NCBI RefSeq assembly: GCF_003116035.1
Contig: NZ_LGQW01000015.1
Location: forward strand, 206,218-270,217
DNA from: Azospirillum sp. TSH64
GTDB taxonomy: Bacteria > Pseudomonadota > Alphaproteobacteria > Azospirillales > Azospirillaceae
Reading direction: 5' to 3'
DNA: 64,000 bases
Shown: positions 41,298 to 47,857 of the stretch, one piece after another
Layout of the letters: each line of letters opens with the position of its first letter
How positions within the stretch are numbered: the stretch's first letter is position 1
Notes under the pieces: generated by a model
What the model was told of the DNA's origin: nothing
Seen by the model: the letters and a program-made list of their open reading frames with translations, nothing else
Database searches by the model: none
Position numbers and translations under genes: made by a program

Positions 41298-42600
41298 GTT
41301 CCGGAAGGACCGGAGAAGCCTTGGAACCCAACGGTTCCAAGGCTTTTTCTTTTGGGGCCGGCGAAGCTTCTCTCACATCGGTGGACGCGGCTGTTTGGGA
41401 CTTCTGTTTGGGACTTTTCCCAAAGGCCGTTGCCTTGCCCCCAAACGCGATGGCCTGGACCGCCTGACGACGAACCGGGTCCGCCACCTCGATGTACCGC
41501 TCGGTGGTGCGGTGGTCCTTATGTCGGGCAAGCGCCTTCGTGGTGGCGGCAGAGGCAACCTGTGCCACGGCGGTGACGAAGCTGGCCTTGGTGTCATGCC
41601 AGCGGTGCTTGATGCCAAGCTTCTTCAGCACGGTGTTCCATGCCCGCCGGGGATTCTTCACCGGCCGGCGCTCCCCCTTCTCTCCATGCTGGTAGGTGAA
41701 GAGGTGGTCGACCTCCCACTTCCTTGCCTGCGCCACGAGGCGTGCCAGCAGCTCCAGTGCCTCGTCGTTGGCCGGCACGCACTCCGCCCGTCCACCCTTG
41801 GTCGACTCGGCATCCAGCCAGACCCCGCGAACGCTGAAATCGATCTGCTGGATCCGCAGGCCGAAGACCTCCGCCTTGCGGAAACCCATCAACCGCACCA
41901 GCAGCGCCGCGTCGGCAACATGGGCCGGTGTCTCAGGGGGGTGGATGATTGCCGCGAGGTTCTCATCGGAGATCGGCCGCGGCAGGTGCTCGGGCTCGGC
42001 CAGACGCGGGACCTTAGGCAGCTCCGACAGAAGTGGCCGGCCGTCACCGTCACGCAGGTTGTGCGCGATGCGCAACGCCGCACCGAGACAGATCAGGTAA
42101 CGGTTGATCGTTGAGTCCGACCTGGTGCGGACCCCGTCCTTGAACAGCGGCGCTTTCGCCTTCGGGCCTGCCGCGACCTGTTCCTTCTTCTTGCCGGCGC
42201 CCATGTAGACCCGGAGAGGCTGCTTCCGCGACCAGGTGACATAGTCCCACACCCGAGACTCCGTCAGCTGCGCCACCGGTGTATCGGCGCCGAAGAACTC
42301 CAGAAGCTCCCTGACATAGACCTGTTCGTTCACCCAATTCTTGCCGGTGGCTTTTCGGGCGGCGAACTCGGCCAGCATCTGTGCAACCGTGTACGCGGCC
42401 AGTCGGCCGCCAGGGCGCTTTTCCGACTCCAGCTCTTCCATCACGGCGGCGCGGATCGCAGCCTCCATGCGCTTGGCCTGGGTCTTGTTCCTGGCCAGCT
42501 CGCCGGATTTCGGGTCGCGGCAGTAGCCTGCATACCGCTTGCCGCCGCACTCGAAATCGTAAAGCCATTTGTCGCGGGCAGTGCTGAAATAGACGCTCAT
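41248..42600 (-). CDS. int: Tyrosine-type site-specific recombinase (element integrase)
   Basis: A 450-residue integrase. The catalytic domain shows Arg in VRLMGFRKAEVFGLRIQQID, the box RWHDTKASFVTAV, LARHKDHRTTERYIEV with His and the Tyr nucleophile. The second conserved Arg of the HxxR box is Lys here (HDTK). A Lys/Ala-rich tail leads into LVGATGFEPATPRPPV, which is the antisense translation of tRNA-Pro; the stop lies in the anticodon stem. A ggaggt site precedes ATG 42600. It is the last gene of a five-gene leftward operon. Confidence 0.93.
   Translation of the reverse strand: MSVYFSTARDKWLYDFECGGKRYAGYCRDPKSGELARNKTQAKRMEAAIRAAVMEELESEKRPGGRLAAYTVAQMLAEFAARKATGKNWVNEQVYVRELLEFFGADTPVAQLTESRVWDYVTWSRKQPLRVYMGAGKKKEQVAAGPKAKAPLFKDGVRTRSDSTINRYLICLGAALRIAHNLRDGDGRPLLSELPKVPRLAEPEHLPRPISDENLAAIIHPPETPAHVADAALLVRLMGFRKAEVFGLRIQQIDFSVRGVWLDAESTKGGRAECVPANDEALELLARLVAQARKWEVDHLFTYQHGEKGERRPVKNPRRAWNTVLKKLGIKHRWHDTKASFVTAVAQVASAATTKALARHKDHRTTERYIEVADPVRRQAVQAIAFGGKATAFGKSPKQKSQTAASTDVREASPAPKEKALEPLGSKASPVLPELVGATGFEPATPRPPV
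41318..41353 (+). terminator. Rho-independent terminator after tRNA-Pro
   Basis: The stem GCCTTGGAACC-caac-GGTTCCAAGGC is followed by TTTTTCTTTT. It lies 20 bp after the tRNA and within the antisense 3' end of the integrase gene. Confidence 0.85.
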
Positions 42601-42605
42601 GGCGG

Positions 42606-42962
42606 TTACCTCCGGCTCGAAGGCTCGCTCACGACACCGAGGGTGTGCAAGAAGGCCAAAGCTTCACGATGGCCAGCTGTGGGCTTCGCGGGTTTGGAGA
42701 CGGGCGGTTCAGCAGGGGGCGCCGAGTCGCGCTTTCGCTTGACCGATGGGATCGCCCGTCGCCGTTGATACTCTGCAATCGACCGAAGGTAGACACGGAC
42801 ACCCCGCTTGCCGACTCGGTGGCCTCGAAGATCTCCGCCATGCACAGCGGCATAGACCTCGCTGCGGGGCATCGCCAGCAGTGCGGCGGCTTCCTTGACG
42901 GTGCAGGATGGGCCATCGGGAAGTAGGTCGGCGAGGGCAGGGTTCACAGCTGCACGGGGCAT
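42606..42962 (-). CDS. Excisionase-like HTH protein
   Basis: A 118-residue protein with an AlpA/Xis-type helix-turn-helix (SCTVKEAAALLAMPRSEVYA, HRVGKRGVRVYLRSIAEYQR) followed by a basic, Pro-rich tail. It lies 5 bp upstream of the integrase gene on the same strand, the usual position for a recombination directionality factor. The function is inferred from family and place. Confidence 0.75.
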   Translation of the reverse strand: MPRAAVNPALADLLPDGPSCTVKEAAALLAMPRSEVYAAVHGGDLRGHRVGKRGVRVYLRSIAEYQRRRAIPSVKRKRDSAPPAEPPVSKPAKPTAGHREALAFLHTLGVVSEPSSRR

Positions 42963-42964
42963 GC

Positions 42965-43279
42965 CTAACCTCCCGTGTGCGGGTCGGCCAGCGGGACGGC
43001 CGGCAGCGCCCGCGTCGGCCCGCCATGCGCCAACAGGTAGGCGATGGGGGAGGGGACAGCCACGACCAGCACGGGGAAGACGGCGCGCGGGTAATGGGCG
43101 GGGATGTCCACGCTGTAGACGCCGGGGGTGAGGATATCGCAGACGACTGGCACCTCGCCCACGGCGAGGATGACCAGCCGCTCGCCCTGTCGGAACTGGA
43201 TCCGGCGGACGTCGGCCGGAGTGTCGAACCGCGCCGCGTGGCACACCTGCCAGTCGGTTGCCTCAAGAGTGGGGATCAC
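42965..43279 (-). CDS. Hypothetical protein, 104 aa, in the integrase operon
   Basis: Not recognised. From GTG 43279 it reads as a compact beta-rich protein: DWQVCHAARFDTPADVRRIQ, GERLVILAVGEVPVVCDILT, YPRAVFPVLVVAVPSPIAYL. No signal peptide. Its start overlaps the stop of the 60-aa gene (GTGA), and it ends 2 bp before the excisionase-like start. Tight packing supports a real gene. Confidence 0.6.
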   Translation of the reverse strand: MIPTLEATDWQVCHAARFDTPADVRRIQFRQGERLVILAVGEVPVVCDILTPGVYSVDIPAHYPRAVFPVLVVAVPSPIAYLLAHGGPTRALPAVPLADPHTGG

Positions 43280-43458
43280 GGCAGTTCCTCCTGTGCCAGT
43301 TCGGCGCAGTCGCGGTGATAGCGCGCGGCGGACAGCAGGCGCCGCCGGCGGAAGGGGAGGCCGGTCTCGCCTGCCTCCAGCTCGGCCTGCCCGGCTTCCT
43401 CCAGGTGCCACTGGACGAGGCCGACCATGGCGGCTGTCTCTTGCCCTGCGCCGGTCAT
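43276..43458 (-). CDS. Small hypothetical protein, 60 aa
   Basis: Not recognised. Sequence features are a helical N-terminal half (VGLVQWHLEEAGQAELEAGE) and an Arg cluster (FRRRR). It starts 1 bp after the RHH gene stop and overlaps the next gene by 4 bp, so it is translationally coupled on both sides. Confidence 0.55.
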   Translation of the reverse strand: MTGAGQETAAMVGLVQWHLEEAGQAELEAGETGLPFRRRRLLSAARYHRDCAELAQEELP

Positions 43459-43459
43459 G

Positions 43460-43903
43460 TCAGTTCTTCAGCGGGCTGGCGACGAAGCCGCGCCCGTATG
43501 GCCGCCGCGCCTCCCCCAGGAACTCCAGCACCGCCTCCGGTGCCGTGTAGGTTTGCAGGAACAGCCGCACCATCGCTGTCAGCGGCAGATCGGTGGCGTG
43601 GAACCGCTCATGCACCGCGCTGACCAGCACGTCGCGGTTCGCGTAGCCCTCCAGCTCGGCAATGTGGTCGAGCAGCAGCCAGGACGTCACGTCCAGCCGC
43701 ATCGAGGTCCGGTGCGAGATCCGGCGGTTGGCGATCACCACGTTGTAGGTGACCAGCGGCGTCGCCCCGTCCTTCGGCAGCGCCGGCGCCATGTGGCGCA
43801 ACGTGCGCTCCATCTTCCCGGACAGATCGCCGAAGCTCCGTTCCATCGCCACATTCTGCGGCCCGTCCCTGCGTTGCAACGGGACCTTGATCGCTCCCTT
43901 CAT
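43460..43903 (-). CDS. Ribbon-helix-helix (RHH_4-like) protein, 147 aa
   Basis: First gene of the leftward integrase operon. The C-terminal two thirds match the RHH_4 pattern: NRRISHRTSMRLDVTSWLLLD, HIAELEGYANRDVLVSAVHE, LPLTAMVRLFLQTYTAPE. This suggests a DNA-binding regulator. The start at 43903 is preceded by ggag at a good distance. An inverted repeat lies ~75-105 bp upstream and could be its own operator (inference). Confidence 0.65.
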   Translation of the reverse strand: MKGAIKVPLQRRDGPQNVAMERSFGDLSGKMERTLRHMAPALPKDGATPLVTYNVVIANRRISHRTSMRLDVTSWLLLDHIAELEGYANRDVLVSAVHERFHATDLPLTAMVRLFLQTYTAPEAVLEFLGEARRPYGRGFVASPLKN

Positions 43904-43975
43904 CGGTCGCACTCCAACAGCGCCTGCATCCAAGGGTGCTGGCGTTCACGCCATACCCTGTATTAGGATGGGCGG

Positions 43976-44009
43976 TATACCGTGATTTCGTCAATGGCAA
44001 AAATCACGG
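43976..44009 (-). promoter_or_regulatory. Inverted repeat / TCACGGTATA operator-like site
   Basis: CCGTGATTT (43980-43988) and AAATCACGG (44001-44009) form a perfect 9-bp inverted repeat with 12 bp between. On the minus strand it reads TTGACG-aaa-TCACGGTATA, so a -35-like hexamer is joined to the 10-mer TCACGGTATA (43976-43985). The same 10-mer follows TTGACA at 44901-44917, upstream of the divergent HTH gene. Confidence 0.5.
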
Positions 44010-44289
44010 TAAAGCGACCATTCTGAAGCCCCCGCCGGGCGCCGCCCGGCGGGACCGCCTTCGCCGCCGACCGCCATCTCGCAACTTGTGGAAACCGGTT
44101 GAGAAACGATGCAACTATTTCTTTTGCCCAGGCGGGGCGGTGCCATAGGATGCCGCGGCCTCGCGCCTTCCCATCCAGGAAGGCGGAGGCGGGGAGACGC
44201 CATCTCCCCACCCACGCGGCTGCCAACCGCATCGATGAGCCGTGCTGAGCCGGGGCGCGCACCCGTGCCCAGCCGCACACCTGTCCGCC

Positions 44290-44309
44290 TACCGGGGCCG
44301 GCCCCGGTA
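44290..44309. repeat. Perfect 20-bp palindrome
   Basis: TACCGGGGCCGGCCCCGGTA reads the same on both strands. It has no T run, so it is a poor terminator. It lies 26 bp before a possible small gene. Operator or hairpin function is unknown. Confidence 0.6.
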
Positions 44310-44335
44310 GAGTGTTGATTTATGGGGGGTTGGCG

Positions 44336-44548
44336 GTGCCGAACACACCGAAGAACGAAAAGACCGAAGACTTATCGCATCGCAAGGCGCGCGAGGATCG
44401 CGCGGTCGAGCTGGTGACGCAGCTGTGCCGCCGCGACGGCGAGGACAAGATCCTGCCGCTGATCGATCGCTGGATGAGGATGCGCCGGAGCCGGGCGGCT
44501 AGGTGCGCCGCTCAAGAACCCGGATCAGGGCATCGAAATCCTCGGTAG
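44336..44548 (+). CDS. Possible small protein, 70 aa
   Basis: GTG 44336 is preceded by gggggg. The first ~50 residues look protein-like (KTEDLSHRKAREDRAVELVT, GEDKILPLIDRW), but the 3' end overlaps the convergent HTH gene by 50 bp and is Arg-rich. No family recognised. It could be spurious. Confidence 0.35.
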   Translation: MPNTPKNEKTEDLSHRKAREDRAVELVTQLCRRDGEDKILPLIDRWMRMRRSRAARCAAQEPGSGHRNPR

Positions 44549-44819
44549 ACCATGAGCGGAAGGTCCGGCGGGTCTTCACCTGCATTTCCCAGTCGGGATC
44601 GCCATAGGCCAGCAGTTCGGCCAGCGACAGGCCCGCGCCTTCCGCCAGCTTGGTCAGGGTGTCGATGGTGCTGTTGGCGCCATTGAACGCGTCCAGAACC
44701 GTTGTGGCTGGCAGCTTCGACAGGCCAGCCCAATGGTTCTTGGACCGCAGACGCTCCTTGTGCGTCTGAAGAACACGATTGAGTGCTGCGGCGATGTCGG
44801 TCTTGGGCGGCGTATCCAT
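44499..44819 (-). CDS. HTH repressor-like protein, 106 aa
   Basis: A Cro/CI-type helix-turn-helix is suggested by LSKLPATTVLDAFNGANSTI and DTLTKLAEGAGLSLAELLAY, the usual spacing for XRE-like proteins that recognise few of the consensus residues. The start at 44819 is inferred. It is divergent from the gene at 44931, as in a phage-type genetic switch, with the operator-like site between them. Confidence 0.6.
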   Translation of the reverse strand: MDTPPKTDIAAALNRVLQTHKERLRSKNHWAGLSKLPATTVLDAFNGANSTIDTLTKLAEGAGLSLAELLAYGDPDWEMQVKTRRTFRSWSTEDFDALIRVLERRT

Positions 44820-44900
44820 GCCGGCATTATGCGGACCCCGTGCAAAAGCGCGAGAACGCTGTGCCGATGAATCTATCTCGTGCAGCACCGATGAGCCCCC

Positions 44901-44917
44901 TTGACATTCACGGTATA
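44901..44917 (+). promoter_or_regulatory. TTGACA box with TCACGGTATA operator-like element
   Basis: TTGACA at 44901-44906 is followed after one base by TCACGGTATA (44908-44917). The same 10-mer occurs at the head of the integrase operon. This fits a repressor operator overlapping a promoter. A -10 candidate is TGAATC at 44922-44927. Confidence 0.5.
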
Positions 44918-44930
44918 GCGTTGAATCCTG

Positions 44931-45212
44931 ATGGGCATGAAGCACGTCATGCACATCGATGCCTCGATTCATCGGATCTGCGCCTTCGCCCGGCATCAGG
45001 GCTGGAGTGCGGAGTCATTCGGCCGAGCCGCCGCCGTGCCGCCCAGCACCGTGCGTGACGTGCTCCGCCAGGAAGGCAACCCCACCGCCACGACCCTGCG
45101 GGCCATGGAGGCGGTGATTCCCCACGATTTCATGACCGATCCCGTCGCGCTGGCCAGCAGCGGCCTCTGCGCGCCGATCCTGGGAAGGCCGCGGAAAAAG
45201 AGGCGGACATGA
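44931..45212 (+). CDS. HTH transcriptional regulator-like protein, 93 aa
   Basis: A small DNA-binding-like protein: RICAFARHQGWSAESFGRAA, VPPSTVRDVLRQEGNPTATT, LRAMEAVIPHDF. It resembles phage-type regulators. If the TTGACA at 44901 is its promoter, transcription would begin close to ATG 44931, so ATG 44937 or 44949 may be the true start. The basic tail is GRPRKKRRT. It overlaps the following frame by 4 bp. Confidence 0.6.
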   Translation: MGMKHVMHIDASIHRICAFARHQGWSAESFGRAAAVPPSTVRDVLRQEGNPTATTLRAMEAVIPHDFMTDPVALASSGLCAPILGRPRKKRRT

Positions 45213-45505
45213 ACAGGGAGATCCGGCAAGACGCCACACCCTCGGTTGTTTCGGCGGGAAGCATCGCTCGCACTGAGCGACTGCGCAACCCCGAAGCTCC
45301 GGCTTGGGCGCGACGCTGTCCCATCGCCGAATCAGGCGTCGGCCACCCGGCCCGGTCAATCGGGAGCGTCCCGAGTCCGGCCACCCGTCGCCACAGCCAC
45401 CGCTCCGCCGGGTTCCTTGTCCGTACCGGCGGAGCGGCCGCGGCCGGAATCGCCATCCGACTCCGGCCGCTTTCCCTGCCTGGGGCCGGTTATGCCCCCC
45501 GCTGA
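45209..45505 (+). CDS. Doubtful protein, 98 aa
   Basis: The frame begins with an ATGA overlap with the HTH gene, which favours translation, but the composition (Arg/Pro/Ser/Ala rich, no regular secondary-structure pattern) looks like chance open frame in GC-rich DNA. No family recognised. Confidence 0.25.
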   Translation: MNREIRQDATPSVVSAGSIARTERLRNPEAPAWARRCPIAESGVGHPARSIGSVPSPATRRHSHRSAGFLVRTGGAAAAGIAIRLRPLSLPGAGYAPR

Positions 45506-45737
45506 CCCGGCCCTCACCGACGCGCAGCGCGCCGTCCTGGCCGCCTGGCCAGCCTTCGAGGCCGCCGCCGCGGTGACATGGTGCAGCGTCGACCGCCTGG
45601 TGCGGACGCTCTGCCACCGCGACTCCCTCGCCGATCTGCCCGACGACGACGCGGCCGAGTTGCTGGCGCTGATGCAGCGCGCCACCGACCGCCTGCATGC
45701 CCTACGGCCGGCATCCCCGCAGCGGGGATCCGCATGA
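45492..45737 (+). CDS. Small hypothetical protein, 81 aa
   Basis: From ATG 45492 it reads as an acidic helical protein: PALTDAQRAVLAAWPAFEAA, VDRLVRTLCHRDSLADLPDD, AAELLALMQRATDRLHALRP. The composition is plausible for a phage-type small protein. No family recognised. It overlaps a doubtful frame on each side. Confidence 0.5.
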   Translation: MPPADPALTDAQRAVLAAWPAFEAAAAVTWCSVDRLVRTLCHRDSLADLPDDDAAELLALMQRATDRLHALRPASPQRGSA

Positions 45738-46063
45738 TCGGGCGCCGCCCGAGAGCCAGCCCCCCTTCGGATCCCAGATCTATCCAGAAAACCAACGGCT
45801 TCCCCCGCGAGGCCCGCCCTCTGGCCCGCCATCGCGCCGGCTGCGCCATGGCGCGCGGCCCGCCGTGCGTCCGCTCGACGGTCGCCAGTCAGCCGCCCCC
45901 ATCGACTTTGAAGACCGCGCCGCTTTCGGCCGCCAGACGGCCGGAAGCGATGCGCGTCTTCACCCCCCGACGCCGCGCGCCCCCCGCGCCGGTGAACCCT
46001 GGAGCTTTGCCCGATGGCATCGCCACGCGCGCCACCCTGACCGGCGCCGGCTTCTCCCCGTAA
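45734..46063 (+). CDS. Doubtful protein, 109 aa
   Basis: The frame is coupled to the previous stop (ATGA) but is strongly Arg/Pro/Ala-rich with no family match. The stretch 45738-46410 otherwise has no convincing gene. It holds a decayed duplication (GCGCCGGTGAACCCTGGAGC near 45988 and GCGGCGGTGAACGCCGGAGC near 46149). Confidence 0.2.
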   Translation: MIGRRPRASPPSDPRSIQKTNGFPREARPLARHRAGCAMARGPPCVRSTVASQPPPSTLKTAPLSAARRPEAMRVFTPRRRAPPAPVNPGALPDGIATRATLTGAGFSP

Positions 46064-46410
46064 GCCCCCGTCATCCGGTGCCCAGCGTCTGCCCTTGCCG
46101 GTGGCCGCGCCGCACCCGTCCTGTCCCCACCGTTGCGCGCCCGCGCGGCGGTGAACGCCGGAGCCTTGCCTTGTATCCGCGCGCCCCGCCCTGAGACGGG
46201 ACGGCCCCGCCGAGGCCGCCCCGCTAGGACCACAATCATCGCCAATGCCCAAGCCCCTGCCGTGCCCACGGCGGGAACGCGGCGATGCGTGTCCGGAGGG
46301 TATCAGAATTCAGGATTAAAATCCGCTGTTCCTTGCAGCCACGGACTCGTGCGCCCCCAGGGAGCCGCATTGCCGCCGGCCGGCCACCGCGCCGCCGGGG
46401 AGGTGCCCCC

Positions 46411-47277
46411 ATGTCCTCGCCATCCGCCTCAACCACCCCCGCAACCCCCGCCGCCAAACCGCAAGCCGCCTTCCGCGAGACCGTCGGCCGGTTCCGCTGC
46501 GCCGTTCTGGCCTGCCCGGCGCTGAAGCCGCGCGATAAGCTGGTCGCCCTGGTGATGCTGGAGCGCGTCAACCGCCAGATGTTCGAGGCGCTGGGCCTGC
46601 TGCTGACCTGGACCGGGGTGGAGGCGGTGGCGCGGCTCTGCGCCCTGTCCACCCGAGATGTGGAGCGGGCGCGCAGCGCGCTACTGACCGCCGGCGTCAT
46701 CGTCCGCGACCGCGCCGGCGGCCGGGGCCAGCCCACCCGCATGCGCCTGTGCCTGGACTGGCTGGAGCGCGAGTACGGCCCGGCCGGCGACGCCCCCGAT
46801 CCGTCCGACGATCTATCGCCCGACAGCGGTGTCGCCGACACGGGAGTCGGCCAAAGCGCCGAACGCCCGCCAACCGCCCCCGGATCGCCCGCCGGAACCG
46901 GTCTTCATCGCCCGACACCGGTGTCGGCCAAACCCTGTGATAAAACCCGTGAACCCCCGCGCGCGAGCCCACACGCGAGCGGCGGCACCAGCCCGCCGCC
47001 ATCCGCCGCCGCCATCGAATGCGACGGCCACGCCCGGATCGCCCGCCGGATCGGCGCCGTCCAGCATGCGACGTGGTTCCGGGGATGCAGGCTTGGGCTG
47101 TCCGGGGATCGCAGGCTGACCGTCACCGCGCCGAATCGCTGCGTCGCCGACCGGATTCGAGCGGCTTACGAGCTGGAGCTGCTGCGGCTGTTCCATGTCG
47201 AGGCGGTGGACATCACCGTCGCCGTTCCGCCGGTTGCCTCCGATTCGGCCTTCCCGCTGATCGAGGGTAGGGCCTGA
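46411..47277 (+). CDS. Replication initiator-like protein (HTH plus DnaA N-terminal-like domain)
   Basis: A 288-residue protein with ggggagg before ATG 46411. Residues ~20-120 form a winged-helix-like domain (LVALVMLERVNRQMFEALGL, RLCALSTRDVERARSALLTA). A disordered, Pro-rich middle follows. The C-terminus (TWFRGCRLGLSGDRRLTVTA, PNRCVADRIRAAYELELLRL) resembles the DnaA N-terminal domain that contacts helicase. Phage and plasmid initiators share this layout. The middle of the gene contains palindromic repeats, as expected for an origin inside the initiator gene (inference). Confidence 0.6.
   Translation: MSSPSASTTPATPAAKPQAAFRETVGRFRCAVLACPALKPRDKLVALVMLERVNRQMFEALGLLLTWTGVEAVARLCALSTRDVERARSALLTAGVIVRDRAGGRGQPTRMRLCLDWLEREYGPAGDAPDPSDDLSPDSGVADTGVGQSAERPPTAPGSPAGTGLHRPTPVSAKPCDKTREPPRASPHASGGTSPPPSAAAIECDGHARIARRIGAVQHATWFRGCRLGLSGDRRLTVTAPNRCVADRIRAAYELELLRLFHVEAVDITVAVPPVASDSAFPLIEGRA
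46822..46932. repeat. Iteron-like palindromic repeats inside the initiator gene
   Basis: Three related 19-bp units start at 46822, 46837 and 46914. The last is GACACCGGTGTCGGCCAAA, whose first 12 bases are a perfect palindrome. The second, GACACGGGAGTCGGCCAAA, differs at two positions, and the first is more diverged. The second and third units are read in different codon phases, so the conservation is at DNA level. Confidence 0.5.
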
Positions 47278-47464
47278 GCTATGCCCGTCCGGCTTGACGC
47301 CCTGTGCTGCCGTCGCCCCGACCGGCAGCTCTGCTTTGATCTGGACGATCCATTCCCACCTCGCGAGCGTTCGCTCGGCCTGTGTCCATCGTGAAAAGGA
47401 GCGGCTTGCCGGCTAAGCTCTAAAAGCATATCAACGAAGTAGAGCTGATGAGCGAAGGCGGTGC

Positions 47465-47851
47465 ATGGTGGGGGACGATTACGGTGTAGCAGCAATCCGT
47501 CATCTGGAAGACGCTGAAATTTTAGCCGATGGCGAGCGTTGGGGTGGGGCAGGGCATTTAATTGGCTTCGCTGCCGAGTGCGCCATCAAACATCGCATAA
47601 GAACAATAAAACCTACTCTACAGAGGGTTGAAGGTCATCTCCCTGCCTTGATTGGGATTGCGAGAACCCATCTAACGGGACGGCGTGACGTTGGTATGCT
47701 TAATTTGCTTCGCACATCGGGATTGATGGGTGGATGGAAAGTCCATCTTCGATATGCCGATGATACAGCGGTTGGAAGAAACGATTTCACCAAATGGCGT
47801 GATCACGCAATTCTTCTCATGGCTGAAGCTAATCTTCAGAGAAGGGGTTAA
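47465..47851 (+). CDS. HEPN-like protein, first gene of AT-rich three-gene operon
   Basis: A 128-residue helical protein. The segment GHLIGFAAECAIKHRI (about 30-45) matches the second helix of HEPN domains, and the C-terminal RNDFTKWRDHAILLMAEANL is a further helix. A clear RX4-6H nuclease motif is not obvious, so catalytic activity is uncertain. It lies 6 bp before the ATPase gene. DNA here is AT-rich, with A/T-ending codons, unlike the flanking element and host, which indicates separate acquisition. Confidence 0.6.
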   Translation: MVGDDYGVAAIRHLEDAEILADGERWGGAGHLIGFAAECAIKHRIRTIKPTLQRVEGHLPALIGIARTHLTGRRDVGMLNLLRTSGLMGGWKVHLRYADDTAVGRNDFTKWRDHAILLMAEANLQRRG

Positions 47852-47857
47852 AATTCA

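Larger units (their letters stand above)
43904..44335. other. Control region at the head of the integrase operon
   Basis: 432 bp without a supported gene. It contains the inverted repeat at 43980-44009, the TCACGGTATA element, and the perfect 20-bp palindrome at 44290-44309. Open frames here have no convincing protein character. Confidence 0.5.

Noticed and set aside
43996..44280. Minus-strand frames in the element control region
   Set aside because: They overlap the inverted repeat and lack ribosome sites or recognisable motifs.
45889..46269. Minus-strand frame with repeated GKAPAFT/GKAPGFT peptide
   Set aside because: The repeat comes from a decayed DNA duplication; opposite strand to all neighbours and low-complexity, so not supported as a gene.
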